This document shows, in pieces, positions 8,776-16,682 of a DNA stretch of 64,000 nucleotides; within the stretch, counting starts at the first letter, position 1, and every line of letters begins with the position of its first letter. The DNA lies in the NCBI GenBank assembly GCA_964642855.1, contig CAZXSK010000004.1, positions 32,371 to 96,370 on the forward strand. Direction: 5' to 3'. The notes below the pieces were generated by a model, which saw only the letters and a program-made list of their open reading frames with translations, did no database searches and was not told the origin of the DNA. The translations under genes were made by a program, and so were the position numbers. Source of the DNA: CAZXSK01 sp964642855. Its GTDB lineage: Bacteria > Planctomycetota > Phycisphaerae > SM23-33.

Positions 8776-9360
8776 TCAGGTCTTCGCAGGAGTCTGGGTC
8801 ATCTCGCAGATGCGGTCGATCACCTTCTCGATGTTGAAGGGCTTCTTGATGAAATCGTCCGCGCCGGCTTCCATCAGCGTCGACACCTCCGACGGATTGA
8901 CCATGCCGGAGATGATCAGGATTTTGATTCGCGCAAGATCCGGATTCGCCCGGATCGTCTGGCATACAACGTTGCCGTTGATGTCCGGCAACATGTAATC
9001 CAACACGACGATGTCGGGGTTGAACTGCTGGGTGGTCATGCCGGCGTCATAGCCGGTAGTGGCAGTGGCGACCTCGAATCGCCCGTCGCTCTTGAGAACG
9101 TCCACGAACAGTTCCACGATCTGGGGATCATCGTCCACCACCAGAACGCGCGTCAGCCCGCTGCCCTCGAAGTCGTCGAGGGGGATATTGTTTTCCTTCA
9201 TGAAGGCAAGAAGATCGTCGTGCGGGATCCTCCGGAATTTGCTTCCGGGGACGCGAAATCCCTTGAGTTGCCCCGCGTCGAAGCAACGGATGATCGTCTG
9301 CTGAGAGAGCTTGCAGATTTCTGCTGCCTCCCCCGTCGTATATACGGCTTTCTGTTCCAT
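8776..9360 (-). CDS. Response regulator with N-terminal MerR/excisionase-type HTH
   Basis: A 194-residue protein with the DNA-binding part first (residues 7-55, TTGEAAEICKLSQQTIIRCF, a helix-turn-helix of the excisionase type). A receiver domain follows (about 70-190) with Asp76/Asp77, phosphoacceptor Asp121 (VVLDYMLPD) and Lys173 (KKPF). HTH before REC is the reverse of the common order. The ATG at 9360 has a good AGGGAGA ribosome binding site, and upstream in-frame codons (to 9444) look unused. It heads a three-gene operon with the HDOD kinase and REC-GAF. A repeated GCTTATC motif about 110 bases upstream may be its operator. Confidence 0.88.
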   Translation of the reverse strand: MEQKAVYTTGEAAEICKLSQQTIIRCFDAGQLKGFRVPGSKFRRIPHDDLLAFMKENNIPLDDFEGSGLTRVLVVDDDPQIVELFVDVLKSDGRFEVATATTGYDAGMTTQQFNPDIVVLDYMLPDINGNVVCQTIRANPDLARIKILIISGMVNPSEVSTLMEAGADDFIKKPFNIEKVIDRICEMTQTPAKT

Positions 9361-9470
9361 CAGGGTCTCCCTGCCCCGGCCCGTTGTGCGTCGGGATCCT
9401 TCCGTGTGCTGATTCTGGTCCATTTCGGCGCTCGCGGCCTGCAATCGCTGACAAAAGCGCCATTTACCGA

Positions 9471-9501
9471 ATAAGCCTACAGCTTATCCAGGCCGCTTAT
9501 C
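9471..9501. promoter_or_regulatory. Iterated GCTTAT sites, candidate operator
   Basis: ATAAGC (9471-9476) and GCTTAT (9482-9487) form a perfect inverted repeat with a five-base gap. A further GCTTATC (9495-9501) repeats 9482-9488 at 13-base spacing. They lie upstream of an operon whose first gene encodes a DNA-binding regulator, which suggests autoregulation. This is inference from position only. Confidence 0.35.
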
Positions 9502-9669
9502 TTCTCGGCATTCTCTATTTTAACATCGGAACGGGCACCAGACTACCGCAAAATAACGAAGGGTATTCCAGCGACTATTGCCCAGATCCCCAGAAAGTCC
9601 TGGGAGTTTCCCCTTGCCCACCTTGGCACGTCTACACCATTCTGGCGTAACTCTATGCCAGATAGACAT

Positions 9670-9703
9670 CAGGGACGGGGCCTCCTTCCCGGCACCGTCC
9701 CTG
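9670..9703 (-). terminator. Hairpin downstream of the FlgM-like gene
   Basis: CAGGGACGG (9670-9678) pairs perfectly with CCGTCCCTG (9695-9703). It begins 25 bases after the stop codon of the minus-strand FlgM-like gene. No T-run follows, so it is either a weak terminator or an mRNA 3' end protector. Confidence 0.45.
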
Positions 9704-9727
9704 TGTTGCTCCGAAACGAGCCTCCAG

Positions 9728-10105
9728 CTACCCCAGAAGCTCGCCCATCAGAATATCTACAGTGGTCTCTATGCGGTCCGGCGTTTCGAACGTTCCGTCG
9801 GCGATTTCCGCCTTGATTCGATCGATCAGCCCCCATCGCACATTGTCAGATTGCCCGACCTTGCGGCTGAGTCTGCTTACAAGGGCCTCCTCTGCCGAGT
9901 TGCATGAGTCCTTCTGCCCGATACGAATGGATCCCTTGGCCTTTGCTACGCGCTGCTTCTCTTCCTTCGTCTCAATCATGATACCCTCGGATTTCCCAAC
10001 TGGCGTTGACTTCGTCTTGTTGCCCAGTGGGGCTTCCGAACGGTCGTCTGCCTCCGTGCATCGTGAGCCGTCGTAGCCGCCCCCTACCACTTCTATTGTC
10101 TGCAT
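9728..10105 (-). CDS. FlgM-like anti-sigma-28 factor
   Basis: A small protein of 125 residues from the ATG at 10105. Its C-terminal part (RWGLIDRIKAEIADGTF, then PDRIETTVDILMGELL) matches the conserved sigma-28-binding half of FlgM, in which RV..IK.AIA.GTY..D...IA..L..L is typical. FlgM holds the flagellar sigma factor FliA inactive until the hook is complete. The N-terminal half is charged, of low complexity and poorly conserved, as is usual. A GGAGG lies 13 bases upstream, which is rather far, so a later start is possible. No flagellar structural gene is in the window. The assignment rests on the C-terminal 50 residues. Confidence 0.68.
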   Translation of the reverse strand: MQTIEVVGGGYDGSRCTEADDRSEAPLGNKTKSTPVGKSEGIMIETKEEKQRVAKAKGSIRIGQKDSCNSAEEALVSRLSRKVGQSDNVRWGLIDRIKAEIADGTFETPDRIETTVDILMGELLG

Positions 10106-10163
10106 GGCTTCGGAAACGCCTCCATGGTGTTCCCGATCTTTCTGTTGCGTCCCTGCAAGGTGC

Positions 10164-10171
10164 ATATCGGC
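10164..10171 (-). promoter_or_regulatory. Possible sigma-28 -10 element upstream of the FlgM-like gene
   Basis: On the minus strand GCCGATAT differs from the sigma-28 consensus GCCGATAA at one base, 58 bases upstream of the ATG. The matching -35 (TCAAGGGG) is poor and spaced 13 bases from it rather than 11, so this is weak. Confidence 0.2.
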
Positions 10172-10397
10172 TTGCGCCCGAGGCCCCCTTGACACTTTGT
10201 GACTATTCCCATTTCCTGCAACTATCTTTCCCGGCACTGGTTAAAATCCTCCATCTCCGTTGCCCATACTTTTGCCCGATTTCCTCCCGCCATTCGTGGA
10301 AGGCAAATCCCCTATGCTTTCTATCTTACCTAGATTACCAGTCATCCCAGGATGTGCAAGTGCAATTGCGTGGATTTTGCGAAGAATCGAGATCGAG

Positions 10398-12341
10398 TCA
10401 GTGAGTAGACCTGCTGGCGAGGTAGATCGCGAGAACCGTAGCATCGCTGGGCGTGATTCCGCCAATCCGCATCGCCTGGCCCAAAGTCCGAGGCTGGACC
10501 TCGGAAAGCTTCTCCCTCGCCTCATGGCGGAGATGGGTGATCGCGCCGTAGTCGATTCCTGCCGGAATCAGTTTCTTCTCCATCGATTGCACGAACTCAC
10601 GCCTGGAACGCTCCTTGGCCAGATATCCTTCGTAGCGTGCGTCCACCGAGACAGACCACGCCGCCGTCGCATCTCGATGGATCAAATCGCCCAGCCTCGC
10701 CCCTTCCGAACCTTCGATGCCTTGAGCGAGTTTGCCAAGGTCCACCCGAGGGTTCTGCAGATGTTCCCAGAGACTCTTGCCCCGCCAGCGCGTCGCCTTG
10801 AGGGTTCCTTCCAAGCAGGAAACGACCCCCAACTTCGAGCCAAAGCGCTCGACCCGTTCCTCACCGGCCAGTCCCAGGCGCTGTGCCAGCGGAGTAAGCC
10901 GCCGATCGGCGTTGTCTGCGCGAAGATGCAGCCGGTTCTCAGCCCGGCTGGTGAACATGCGGTAGGGTTCGGTCACGCCGTTGGTCACCAGGTCGTCGAC
11001 CATCACCCCGATGTACGCCTGGTCGCGAGGAAGCACCACCGGCTCGCCGCCCAGGACTGCCATCGCTGCGTTGACTCCCGCGACCCATCCCTGACCGGCT
11101 GCTTCCTCGTACCCGGTCGACCCGTTGACCTGTCCGGCCAGGTACAGCCCCCCCAGAACCTTCGTCTCAAGCGTTGCCCTCAACTGCGTCGGCGGCACGT
11201 AGTCGTACTCGATGGCGTATCCCCATCGAAGCACCTCTGCGTGCTCCAGCCCCGGAATGTTGTGGACCATGAACTCCTGCACGTCAAGCGGGAGGGAGGT
11301 GGACACCCCACCCACATAGACCCAGTCCGTATCCCTGCCTTCCGGCTCGAGGAACACCTGGTGGCTGGACTTGTCGGAGAACCGCTCGAGCTTGGTCTCG
11401 ATCGACGGACAGTACCTCGGGCCTGCCGATTGGATCTGTCCGGTGTAGAGGGGCGCCCGGTGGAGGTTCTCCAGGATCCTTTGGTGAATCGTGGGATTCG
11501 TCGATGTCAGCCAGCACGGAACCTGCTCGATTTCGAGCGAGTCCTGCAGAAAAGAGAACGGCGTCGGCGGCTCGTCGCCGTCCTGACGGATGCACTTGCT
11601 TGTATCGATCGTCCGGCCATCGATGCGGGGACACGTGCCCGTCTTGAGTCGACCGAGTTGCAGGCCGTGGTCAGCGAGCGAGGTCGACAGCCTCGACGAC
11701 GCCGGCTCGCCGTATCTGCCCCCCTGCCAGATACGTTCTCCCAGATGCATCTGCCCGCATAGGAACGTCCCCGCGGTGACGACCACCGCCTTGCAGCTTA
11801 GTTGGCGGATCTCGCACGTTGCAGCCTCAACGCTCCGCTGACAGCGGTCCCACTCGTGCTGCAGGTCGGCGGACTCCGCTTGCCGCAGTTCGTCGGGCGT
11901 GGCGGGTGCATCGCCAGCGATCTCTCGGACCCGAACGCCGCAGACACCCCCGCCTTCCGAGAGCACGTCGGTTACCTCGCCCTGCAAGACCGAAAGGTTC
12001 GGGCATCGGCGGAGTTGCCGTTGCATCCACGCTGCGTAGGCGTAGCGGTCGGACTGGCAGCGAGGCCCCCACACAGCCGGTCCTTTTGAGCGATTGAGCA
12101 TGCGGAACTGCATGCCGGTGGCGTCGGCAGCCCGGCCCATGAGTCCTCCCAGGGCATCGATTTCGCGAACGATCTGGCCCTTGCCGATGCCCCCGATCGA
12201 AGGGTTGCAGGACATCTGGCCGATCGCTGCGGCCTTGAGCGTAACCAGCGCGGTGGCGGCACCCAGCCGGGCGGATGCCCAGGCGGCTTCGATGCCTGCG
12301 TGCCCCCCGCCAATAATGACGATGTCAAAGTCGGTGTCCAC
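10398..12341 (-). CDS. mnmG: tRNA uridine-5-carboxymethylaminomethyl(34) synthesis enzyme MnmG
   Basis: FAD enzyme that, with MnmE, installs the cmnm5 group on U34 of certain tRNAs. The 647-residue length is normal. The FAD motif IIGGGHAGIEAAWAS is at the very N-terminus, SCNPSIGGIGKGQIV follows, and GLYLAGQVNGSTGYEEAAGQ lies near residue 370; all are MnmG hallmarks. The start is taken as GTG at 12341 (VDTDFDIV), because TACAAT at 12349-12354 is seven bases upstream and the family begins just before the Rossmann motif. A GTG at 12377 would add 12 unsupported residues. MnmE is not in the window. Confidence 0.95.
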   Translation of the reverse strand: MDTDFDIVIIGGGHAGIEAAWASARLGAATALVTLKAAAIGQMSCNPSIGGIGKGQIVREIDALGGLMGRAADATGMQFRMLNRSKGPAVWGPRCQSDRYAYAAWMQRQLRRCPNLSVLQGEVTDVLSEGGGVCGVRVREIAGDAPATPDELRQAESADLQHEWDRCQRSVEAATCEIRQLSCKAVVVTAGTFLCGQMHLGERIWQGGRYGEPASSRLSTSLADHGLQLGRLKTGTCPRIDGRTIDTSKCIRQDGDEPPTPFSFLQDSLEIEQVPCWLTSTNPTIHQRILENLHRAPLYTGQIQSAGPRYCPSIETKLERFSDKSSHQVFLEPEGRDTDWVYVGGVSTSLPLDVQEFMVHNIPGLEHAEVLRWGYAIEYDYVPPTQLRATLETKVLGGLYLAGQVNGSTGYEEAAGQGWVAGVNAAMAVLGGEPVVLPRDQAYIGVMVDDLVTNGVTEPYRMFTSRAENRLHLRADNADRRLTPLAQRLGLAGEERVERFGSKLGVVSCLEGTLKATRWRGKSLWEHLQNPRVDLGKLAQGIEGSEGARLGDLIHRDATAAWSVSVDARYEGYLAKERSRREFVQSMEKKLIPAGIDYGAITHLRHEAREKLSEVQPRTLGQAMRIGGITPSDATVLAIYLASRSTH

Positions 12342-12348
12342 GGGGCTG

Positions 12349-12354
12349 ATTGTA
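12349..12354 (-). promoter_or_regulatory. -10 box of mnmG, leaderless arrangement
   Basis: TACAAT on the minus strand ends seven bases before the GTG at 12341, the same geometry as trpF. No good -35 hexamer is visible at 16-18 bases, so the promoter is less certain than that of trpF. Confidence 0.4.
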
Positions 12355-12409
12355 CCAGCCGCGCCGCGAAAACCCACGAGCAGTTAGGGCAAGGCGTGAG
12401 AACCGCTCG

Positions 12410-12820
12410 TCAGCCGACGTAGCGGATCAGATACAGCCAGTTGACGACGATTGCCACGCCGAGAGTCACCCAGGCCGCAACCTTCTCCCGCCCGGTAAGC
12501 TGCACCCGGAGGGTCACGCCCAAGGCAAGTCGTGCAATCAGCCAGATCGCGGTCATCACCAGGACCGACATGAACAGGGGATTGTAACCAATCGCAGCAA
12601 GCACATCGCCACGCAGCAACGCCAGAACGCCGCGCGTCAGGCCGCAGGTGGGACAGGGCAGGCCCGTGGCCCGGTGGAACTGGCATGTGGTGACGTTCGT
12701 ATGCGCGAAGCGCTGGAGACAGACCAGCCCCGCCAGGAGTGCCAGCCAGACTCCCACGATGACCGTCGCCCAGACCGGCCAAGGCCAGGTTCGCTTCGTT
12801 CTTGCCAGAGCAACCTTCAT
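12410..12820 (-). CDS. DUF2752 membrane protein
   Basis: A 136-residue integral membrane protein with three predicted helices (about 14-35, 72-95, 112-132). Between the first two it carries the DUF2752 signature GLPCPTCGLTRG followed by NPLF. Cysteines in CPxCG motifs suggest a metal or redox role, but the family is uncharacterised. It lies just upstream of mnmG on the same strand and 17 bases after the first GYF-domain gene, so it probably belongs to the same transcript as the small membrane proteins. Confidence 0.85.
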   Translation of the reverse strand: MKVALARTKRTWPWPVWATVIVGVWLALLAGLVCLQRFAHTNVTTCQFHRATGLPCPTCGLTRGVLALLRGDVLAAIGYNPLFMSVLVMTAIWLIARLALGVTLRVQLTGREKVAAWVTLGVAIVVNWLYLIRYVG

Positions 12821-12837
12821 TGCGAATCCGTGACTTC

Positions 12838-13311
12838 TCAGAAGCCCTGCGAGCCGATCATGATCATGATGAAGATCGCGTAGAGCACGATACCCACGAT
12901 GCTGACGATCACGTGGACCATCGAGATAATCCGCCCGGCCTGGGTGAGGCTTCGTCCTTCCGGGTCCATCAGACCGGCGTCCATCTCCCGAAGGTCGTTA
13001 TTGGCCATGACCCACGCAATGATACCGCAGACACAGCACGACAGGAACCAACTGAGGATCGACAGGACGAGGATCAGTACGCCGCGATGGGGCTTGACGT
13101 ATCCCTGGGCAGCCGTGGCGGCGACAGCCTGTCCCTGCGGAGCGCCGCTGAAAAGCCCGGGCACCGTGGATGCAGGTTTCCACTCGGCCATGCCCTCGCA
13201 CCAGACGTTGTCGGTCGGTTTCAGCCGCCCTTCCGAAACCCACTGACGGAGCGTTGTGTCGTCCACCGGCCCATACTGCTGGCCGCCTACGTAACAGTAC
13301 CATTGTCTCAT
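12838..13311 (-). CDS. GYF_2-domain membrane protein
   Basis: A 157-residue protein. It has an N-terminal GYF_2 domain (residues 3-50; WYCYVGGQQYGPVDDTTL, then WCEGMAEWKPAS), a short linker, then a two-helix membrane domain (about 78-150) of the DUF4190 type with a DAGLMDPEGR loop between helices. GYF_2 domains are thought to bind proline-rich peptides. The membrane domain is closely similar to that of the 101-residue protein at 13931-14236, which lacks the GYF domain. Function unknown. Confidence 0.8.
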   Translation of the reverse strand: MRQWYCYVGGQQYGPVDDTTLRQWVSEGRLKPTDNVWCEGMAEWKPASTVPGLFSGAPQGQAVAATAAQGYVKPHRGVLILVLSILSWFLSCCVCGIIAWVMANNDLREMDAGLMDPEGRSLTQAGRIISMVHVIVSIVGIVLYAIFIMIMIGSQGF

Positions 13312-13335
13312 TTCCTGTCTCTCCGTCAGTTTCGA

Positions 13336-13830
13336 CTAGGGCTCGAACACGGGGGAATTCATGGAATAGTCCGTCTCGCCCGGAACCGCCATGATGATGA
13401 AGATAATCAGGACGACGCACAGGGCCAGCGTGATGATGTTGATCACGATTCCCGCTGTCGCGAAGGAATAGGGCGCGTCGACCTCGATGGATTTCCTTCT
13501 CCCCGAGAAACCCAGGACCAGCCCGATGATCGCCAGGACCAGCGACACACAACCACACAGGCACAGCCCAAGCAGGCCGCAGATCCCCAAGACCATGCTC
13601 GCGATCCCAAGACCCTGACCGGGGTTCTCTGGAGCAACCTGACCCACCGGCTGGGTAGCCGGTGTCTGCATCAACCCCGGAATCTCCGAGGCAGGTTTCC
13701 AGTCGGGCATGCCGTCGCACCAGACCAGATCGGAAGCCTTGACGCGACCCTCCGCCACCCACTGGCGGAGGGTCGCATCCTCAATCGGGCCATATTGCTG
13801 CCCGCCGACATGACAATGCCAACTCGTCAT
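13336..13830 (-). CDS. GYF_2-domain membrane protein (paralog)
   Basis: A 164-residue protein with a GYF_2 domain almost identical in layout to its neighbour (WHCHVGGQQYGPIEDATL, then WCDGMPDWKPAS). A Pro/Gln linker and a different two-helix membrane domain with several Cys residues in helix one (about 85-110) follow. The GYF half is closely related to that at 12838-13311, while the membrane half diverges. Same strand, 24-base gap. Function unknown. Confidence 0.8.
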   Translation of the reverse strand: MTSWHCHVGGQQYGPIEDATLRQWVAEGRVKASDLVWCDGMPDWKPASEIPGLMQTPATQPVGQVAPENPGQGLGIASMVLGICGLLGLCLCGCVSLVLAIIGLVLGFSGRRKSIEVDAPYSFATAGIVINIITLALCVVLIIFIIMAVPGETDYSMNSPVFEP

Positions 13831-13930
13831 CGCAAGCGGTCAACCTCAAGTGTACAAGGAACAGACGCAAACACTCCGCCATCGGGCGCCTCAGCCGGAC
13901 CTGAAACATCCTGTGCCTGCATGGAGCTAC

Positions 13931-14236
13931 CTACATCGCTGCGGAATACGCGCCCATACTGATAATGAACATGATGAGGCCGATGATGCTAAGAAAAGTG
14001 CCGATCATCCCCAGGATTTTCCCGGCATTGGTCAGCCCGCGCCCCTCCGGATCCATCCGTCCGGCGTCCATCTCCTTGAGATCTTTCGACCCCATCACCC
14101 AGGCGAGAATGCCAAAGATGAAGCAACTGCAGACAAAGGTGAGGATGCCAAACACCAGAATCAGTACGCCTCGATGGGGTTTGACCTGCATACCTTGACC
14201 GGCCGGCTGTGCCGGCTGCTGTGGTGCCTGTGTCAT
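13931..14236 (-). CDS. DUF4190-type small membrane protein without GYF domain
   Basis: A 101-residue protein. It has a Gln/Pro-rich N-terminal 20 residues, then two transmembrane helices separated by MGSKDLKEMDAGRMDPEGRG. This half aligns nearly residue for residue with the membrane half of the protein at 12838-13311, including the PHRGVLIL entry and DPEGR loop. An AAGGAGC ribosome binding site sits seven bases before the ATG. It is likely the first gene of the small-membrane-protein transcript. Its Pro/Gln tail is the kind of sequence a GYF domain might bind, which is speculative. Confidence 0.78.
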   Translation of the reverse strand: MTQAPQQPAQPAGQGMQVKPHRGVLILVFGILTFVCSCFIFGILAWVMGSKDLKEMDAGRMDPEGRGLTNAGKILGMIGTFLSIIGLIMFIISMGAYSAAM

Positions 14237-14466
14237 GAAAGAAGCTCCTTTTCTTCTGGAATGAAAACGTGCACCCGCGGAATTGGAAGGTGGTCTCCTT
14301 CCGAAATGCTTGAGACCAAGTTACTTGGCCTCTATACGTGTGTCAACGGTATGGCCATTCGATTCGTACTTTTGCGCACTTCGGCTCGAACGTCCGTCCC
14401 GACTCGTCTGTTCAGACGGTGCCTGGACCCCGTTTCTTGCCCGATTCCCCCGGAAAGTTACACAAT

Positions 14467-15387
14467 TCAGGAAAAAAGCGCCTCCACGAACCGCTCCGGG
14501 TCAAAGGGCTCGATGTCCTCGTACTGCTCGCCCAGGCCCACGAACTTCACGGGCAGGTTCACCTCATTGCGGATCGCGATGACGATGCCCCCCTTGGCGG
14601 TACCGTCCAGCTTGGCCAGGAAAATCCCGGTCGCATCGATCGCCTGCATGAAGGCCTTCGCCTGGTTGATGGCGTTCTGACCGGTGGTGGCGTCCAGCAC
14701 GAGCATCACCTCGTGAGGAGCGCGGGGCAGCTTCTTGCCCACCACGTTGCGGATCTTGGTGAGTTCCCGCATCAGGTTGTCCTGGGTGTGCAGACGCCCA
14801 GCGGTGTCCACCAGCAACACGTCGGCCGATCTCGCCTGGGCTGCGTCGCAGGCATCGAACACCACGGCTGACGGATCCGAGCCCTGCTTGCCCTTGACGA
14901 TGTTTACCCCGAGGCGCTCCGACCAGATCGTCAACTGCTCGACCGCTGCTGCGCGGAAGGTATCCCCCGCCGCGAGGACCACGGTCTTGCCCTGCTGCTG
15001 GAAGAACCAGGTGAGCTTGGCGACTGAAGTGGTCTTCCCCGCTCCGTTGATGCCGGCTACGAGGATGACCGTCGGTCCGTTCTCAGCGAAATTCACCGAC
15101 CGATCGGACTCCGGCCAGTAGGACTTGATCTCCTGTTTCAGGAAGTCGATGACGTCCTCGCCCTTCTCGATCTGCTTGTTTCTGTAGGCCTCCCGGAGGT
15201 CGTCGCAGATGGTCGTTGCCGCCTTGACGCCCACGTCCGCCTGGATCAGCGTGGCTTCGAGCTCGTCCAGCAGGTCTTCGTCGATGGTCCTGCCGGCCAG
15301 CAGCGTCCTGAGTCCGCTGACGAACCGCTGTTTGGTCTTGGCCAGTCCCCCGGCCAGTTTCTCCAGTGCCTTCCTGAAAAGCGCCAT
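14467..15387 (-). CDS. ftsY: Signal recognition particle receptor FtsY
   Basis: SRP-family GTPase that docks ribosome-SRP complexes at the membrane. The 306-residue protein has the NG domain only, without the long acidic A domain of E. coli FtsY. It shows the P-loop GINGAGKTTSVAKL (about residue 114), DTAGRLHTQDNLM, and KLDGTAKGG near the C-terminus. It is last in the minus-strand run ribH-nusB-membrane protein-ftsY, 96 bases after the membrane protein gene. Confidence is high from the GTPase motifs specific to SRP GTPases. Confidence 0.96.
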   Translation of the reverse strand: MALFRKALEKLAGGLAKTKQRFVSGLRTLLAGRTIDEDLLDELEATLIQADVGVKAATTICDDLREAYRNKQIEKGEDVIDFLKQEIKSYWPESDRSVNFAENGPTVILVAGINGAGKTTSVAKLTWFFQQQGKTVVLAAGDTFRAAAVEQLTIWSERLGVNIVKGKQGSDPSAVVFDACDAAQARSADVLLVDTAGRLHTQDNLMRELTKIRNVVGKKLPRAPHEVMLVLDATTGQNAINQAKAFMQAIDATGIFLAKLDGTAKGGIVIAIRNEVNLPVKFVGLGEQYEDIEPFDPERFVEALFS

Positions 15388-15483
15388 GATTTCGCCTCGC
15401 GTCGAATCGTATCGGGATTACGGGGTATGCATTGTAGCGAGTCGACAGGGCTCTGCAATCACCGCCCGGGCTGAACTTGCCTG

Positions 15484-16203
15484 TCAGCGCCTGGATTCGT
15501 CTTTCAGCGAGATATCCGGGTATCGCTGCAGGCCTCGCCTGGATGCGTTTTTCCGCCGACCTCGCAGCCAGAGACCGGCTGCTGCGACGAGAAGCCCCAG
15601 CCAGATGGCTACGCGCTCGAATCCCGGCACGCGGGGTGGGGTCTTCTTGACCACGACGATGTCTTCGCCCGCCCACTCGCCCAGCCAACCGGCTTGACGG
15701 AACTCCTCCGGCGGCTTGCCCAGGACGACCGCCCGAAGAGACTCCGCCTGAAGGAAACGGGTCGGGACGGTGTCGCGCGTGGCGTATTCGGGCGACCATA
15801 CCAAGACCACCGGCGGGTCCTGCTGACTCGCTGACTGGCCTTGGCTCCCCGCGTCATGGATGGGATACACCACGCCGAGAATGATGGCTTGCTCCCCCGT
15901 CGGCGGGGCCGGCGGCTGACAGGGATCGGCCCCACCTGGAATGTCCGTCCTCTCGGGCTCCCGCCAGAGATCCGAATCAGCCGGCTGAATGCGAGCCCGG
16001 GTGTAATCACGGATGTGGGGCCCGACGTCGACGGTGCTCTCCGCTTCGATCTCCCCCGAGGCGATCTGGCGTACGCTGACCTGCGGAACGCCCGTGATGT
16101 CGCCGATCAGGAACTCGCCGACGACGCCGATCAGGAACAGGGCGATGCCGAGGACGATCAGGATCCATGGAAGGCGGCCCGGTGTGTCGGGTATTGCTTG
16201 CAT
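15484..16203 (-). CDS. Two-helix membrane protein of unknown function
   Basis: A 239-residue protein from the ATG at 16203. It has an N-terminal transmembrane helix (about 11-30), an approximately 150-residue extracytoplasmic region rich in Pro and Gln, and a second helix (about 198-215) followed by a basic tail. I do not recognise a family. It lies 27 bases downstream of nusB and upstream of ftsY in the same direction, so it is co-transcribed with translation and targeting genes. The longer reading from 16392 overlaps nusB and is rejected. Confidence 0.65.
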   Translation of the reverse strand: MQAIPDTPGRLPWILIVLGIALFLIGVVGEFLIGDITGVPQVSVRQIASGEIEAESTVDVGPHIRDYTRARIQPADSDLWREPERTDIPGGADPCQPPAPPTGEQAIILGVVYPIHDAGSQGQSASQQDPPVVLVWSPEYATRDTVPTRFLQAESLRAVVLGKPPEEFRQAGWLGEWAGEDIVVVKKTPPRVPGFERVAIWLGLLVAAAGLWLRGRRKNASRRGLQRYPDISLKDESRR

Positions 16204-16229
16204 ATCTGCGTTCCCCGCGGGCTGGCAGG

Positions 16230-16655
16230 TCACCGGGGTTCGCGCGCGGTGTTCTGGCGGATCTCCTGCCCGACGGCATCGAGAACGCCGTTGACGAACC
16301 TGGGACTCTCGCTGGTGGAGAACTCCTTGGCCAGCTTGACGGCTTCGGAGATGGCGATCTTCGGAGACACCTGCCCCTGGAGCAGTTCCCATGCCCCGAG
16401 CCTGAGGATGTTGCGATCCACCAGTGCAAGGCGGCTGAGGTCCCAGTGACGGGCATGCCGGGCGAGCACCTCATCGACCTGCGGGAGACCGCTGCTGACG
16501 GCATCGAGCAGTTTCCCGGCAGCGTCGACGGTTTCCTTGCCGTCGCGGGAATCAACGATGAATGCCTCTACGAGATCACGTGCCTCGGGGCCTTGGGAGT
16601 CCAGGCAGCACAGCCCCTGCAGGGCCAGGCGACGGGCTTTGTGGTGTCGAATCAC
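16230..16655 (-). CDS. nusB: Transcription antitermination factor NusB
   Basis: A 141-residue all-helical protein that, with NusE, binds boxA RNA in rRNA operons. Diagnostic parts are the N-terminal HHKARRLALQGL, the central DRNILRLGAWELLQ and the C-terminal SPRFVNGVLDAVG. It sits 27 bases after ribH, a ribH-nusB order seen in many bacteria. The start is the ATG at 16655. Confidence 0.94.
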   Translation of the reverse strand: MIRHHKARRLALQGLCCLDSQGPEARDLVEAFIVDSRDGKETVDAAGKLLDAVSSGLPQVDEVLARHARHWDLSRLALVDRNILRLGAWELLQGQVSPKIAISEAVKLAKEFSTSESPRFVNGVLDAVGQEIRQNTAREPR

Positions 16656-16682
16656 GATACAGCCTCCGAGCCAGTCGGGAAG

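Larger units (their letters stand above)
9361..9727. other. Intergenic region between the signalling operon and the FlgM-like gene
   Basis: This 367-base stretch has no convincing gene. It holds the upstream region of the HTH-REC gene with three GCTTAT half-sites (9471-9501), and a GC-rich hairpin at 9670-9703 behind the FlgM-like gene. No tRNA or known riboswitch fold was recognised. Confidence 0.5.
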
